From contig CAZYWA010000541.1 in NCBI GenBank assembly GCA_964650975.1, positions 1 to 5,411 of the forward strand: a DNA stretch of 5,411 bases, read 5' to 3'. Numbering within the stretch: the first letter of the stretch is position 1; each line of letters begins with the position of its first letter. Under the pieces are notes generated by a model. It did not search any database and was not told the DNA's origin. It saw only the letters and a program-made list of their open reading frames with translations. Both the position numbers and the translations under genes were made by a program. This DNA comes from CAZYWA01 sp964650975 [NCBI: uncultured bacterium] (GTDB taxonomy: Bacteria > JADJOY01). This document shows, one piece after another, positions 5,176 to 5,411 of the stretch.

Positions 5176-5411
5176 TACTCGGCGATCGGCCCGCCCGGGC
5201 AGCCGAGCATCCAGGTCTTGAACGCGAAGTCCCTCCTCCGCGAATTCCATCGCGAGCGGACCGGCGTCCGCTACTCGGCGCCGCACGGGATGCACGACGA
5301 CTGCGTCATCGCGCTGGCGCTCGCGGCGCAGCACTACACAGCGAACAAGAGCCGGAGGTCGTGGGCGGACTGGGTGCCGCCGACCGGCGCGAAGCTCGAA
5401 CGGCTCATCCA
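5176..5411 (+). pseudogene. Phage terminase large subunit, C-terminal nuclease end (partial, continues past the window)
   Basis: In one plus-strand frame the sequence reads GPPGQPSIQVLNAKSLLREF, then HRERTGVRYSAPHGMHDDCV and IALALAAQHY. The '(Y/R)xAPxGxHDDCVIALALA' segment (5275-5325) is the hallmark near the C-terminus of large terminases; the HDD aspartates belong to the RNase H-like nuclease active site that cuts the packaged DNA. The ATPase domain (Walker A/B) should lie upstream but is absent: the same frame has a stop at 5092, and the minus strand there carries the TSP3 gene. This is therefore a 3' fragment, with its left boundary somewhere in 5100-5185. It runs open to the last base, continuing with KSRRSWADWVPPTGAKLERL. 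Confidence 0.7.

Overview
The window is GC-rich bacterial DNA. It looks like a junkyard of mobile-element debris around a few secreted-protein genes. The secreted proteins carry InlB-type Cys-rich repeats ending in a Gly-Cys/hydrophobic/Arg-rich tail, thrombospondin type 3 repeats followed by a membrane segment and Arg tail, and a long 'SVSGG..N.ASG' beta-roll repeat. This style is common in large-genome delta-proteobacteria-like and Binatota/Rokubacteria-like environmental lineages. That placement is an inference with low confidence; no rRNA or core marker gene is present.

Layout. Positions 1-77 (+) hold the last codons of an IS transposase, followed at about 167-180 by a possible IS terminal repeat. 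Positions 370-834 (+) encode a small exported cupredoxin-like copper protein, the only gene here that looks complete with its own upstream region. Directly after its stop, 841-1185 (+) is the catalytic C-terminal half of a tyrosine recombinase, broken by frame changes. Positions 1325-2293 (-) encode a tandem InlB-like repeat protein that has lost its 5' end. A phage-like segment starts near 2391-2476: a ParB-like domain gene (2476-2852, +, with one frameshift), then on the opposite strand a fragment of a small phage HTH protein (2855-2983) joined in frame to the N-terminus of an IS transposase (2984-3157). Positions 3348-5122 (-) are a translationally coupled pair: a TSP3-repeat membrane-anchored protein lacking its export signal, then a beta-roll repeat protein with a signal peptide. 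Positions 5176-5411 (+) are the C-terminal nuclease end of a phage terminase large subunit running off the window.

How the parts fit. ParB-like/methylase genes, a small HTH gene and the large terminase usually lie close together in temperate phages, so the phage pieces may be one prophage packaging region torn apart by IS activity and rearrangement. Both secreted-protein operons lose their 5' ends exactly where phage-like sequence begins. The copper protein and the beta-roll protein could still be expressed; the other genes are probably fragments. I see no CRISPR array, tRNA, rRNA or intact defence system. Because the window is so mosaic, a chimeric assembly must be considered.
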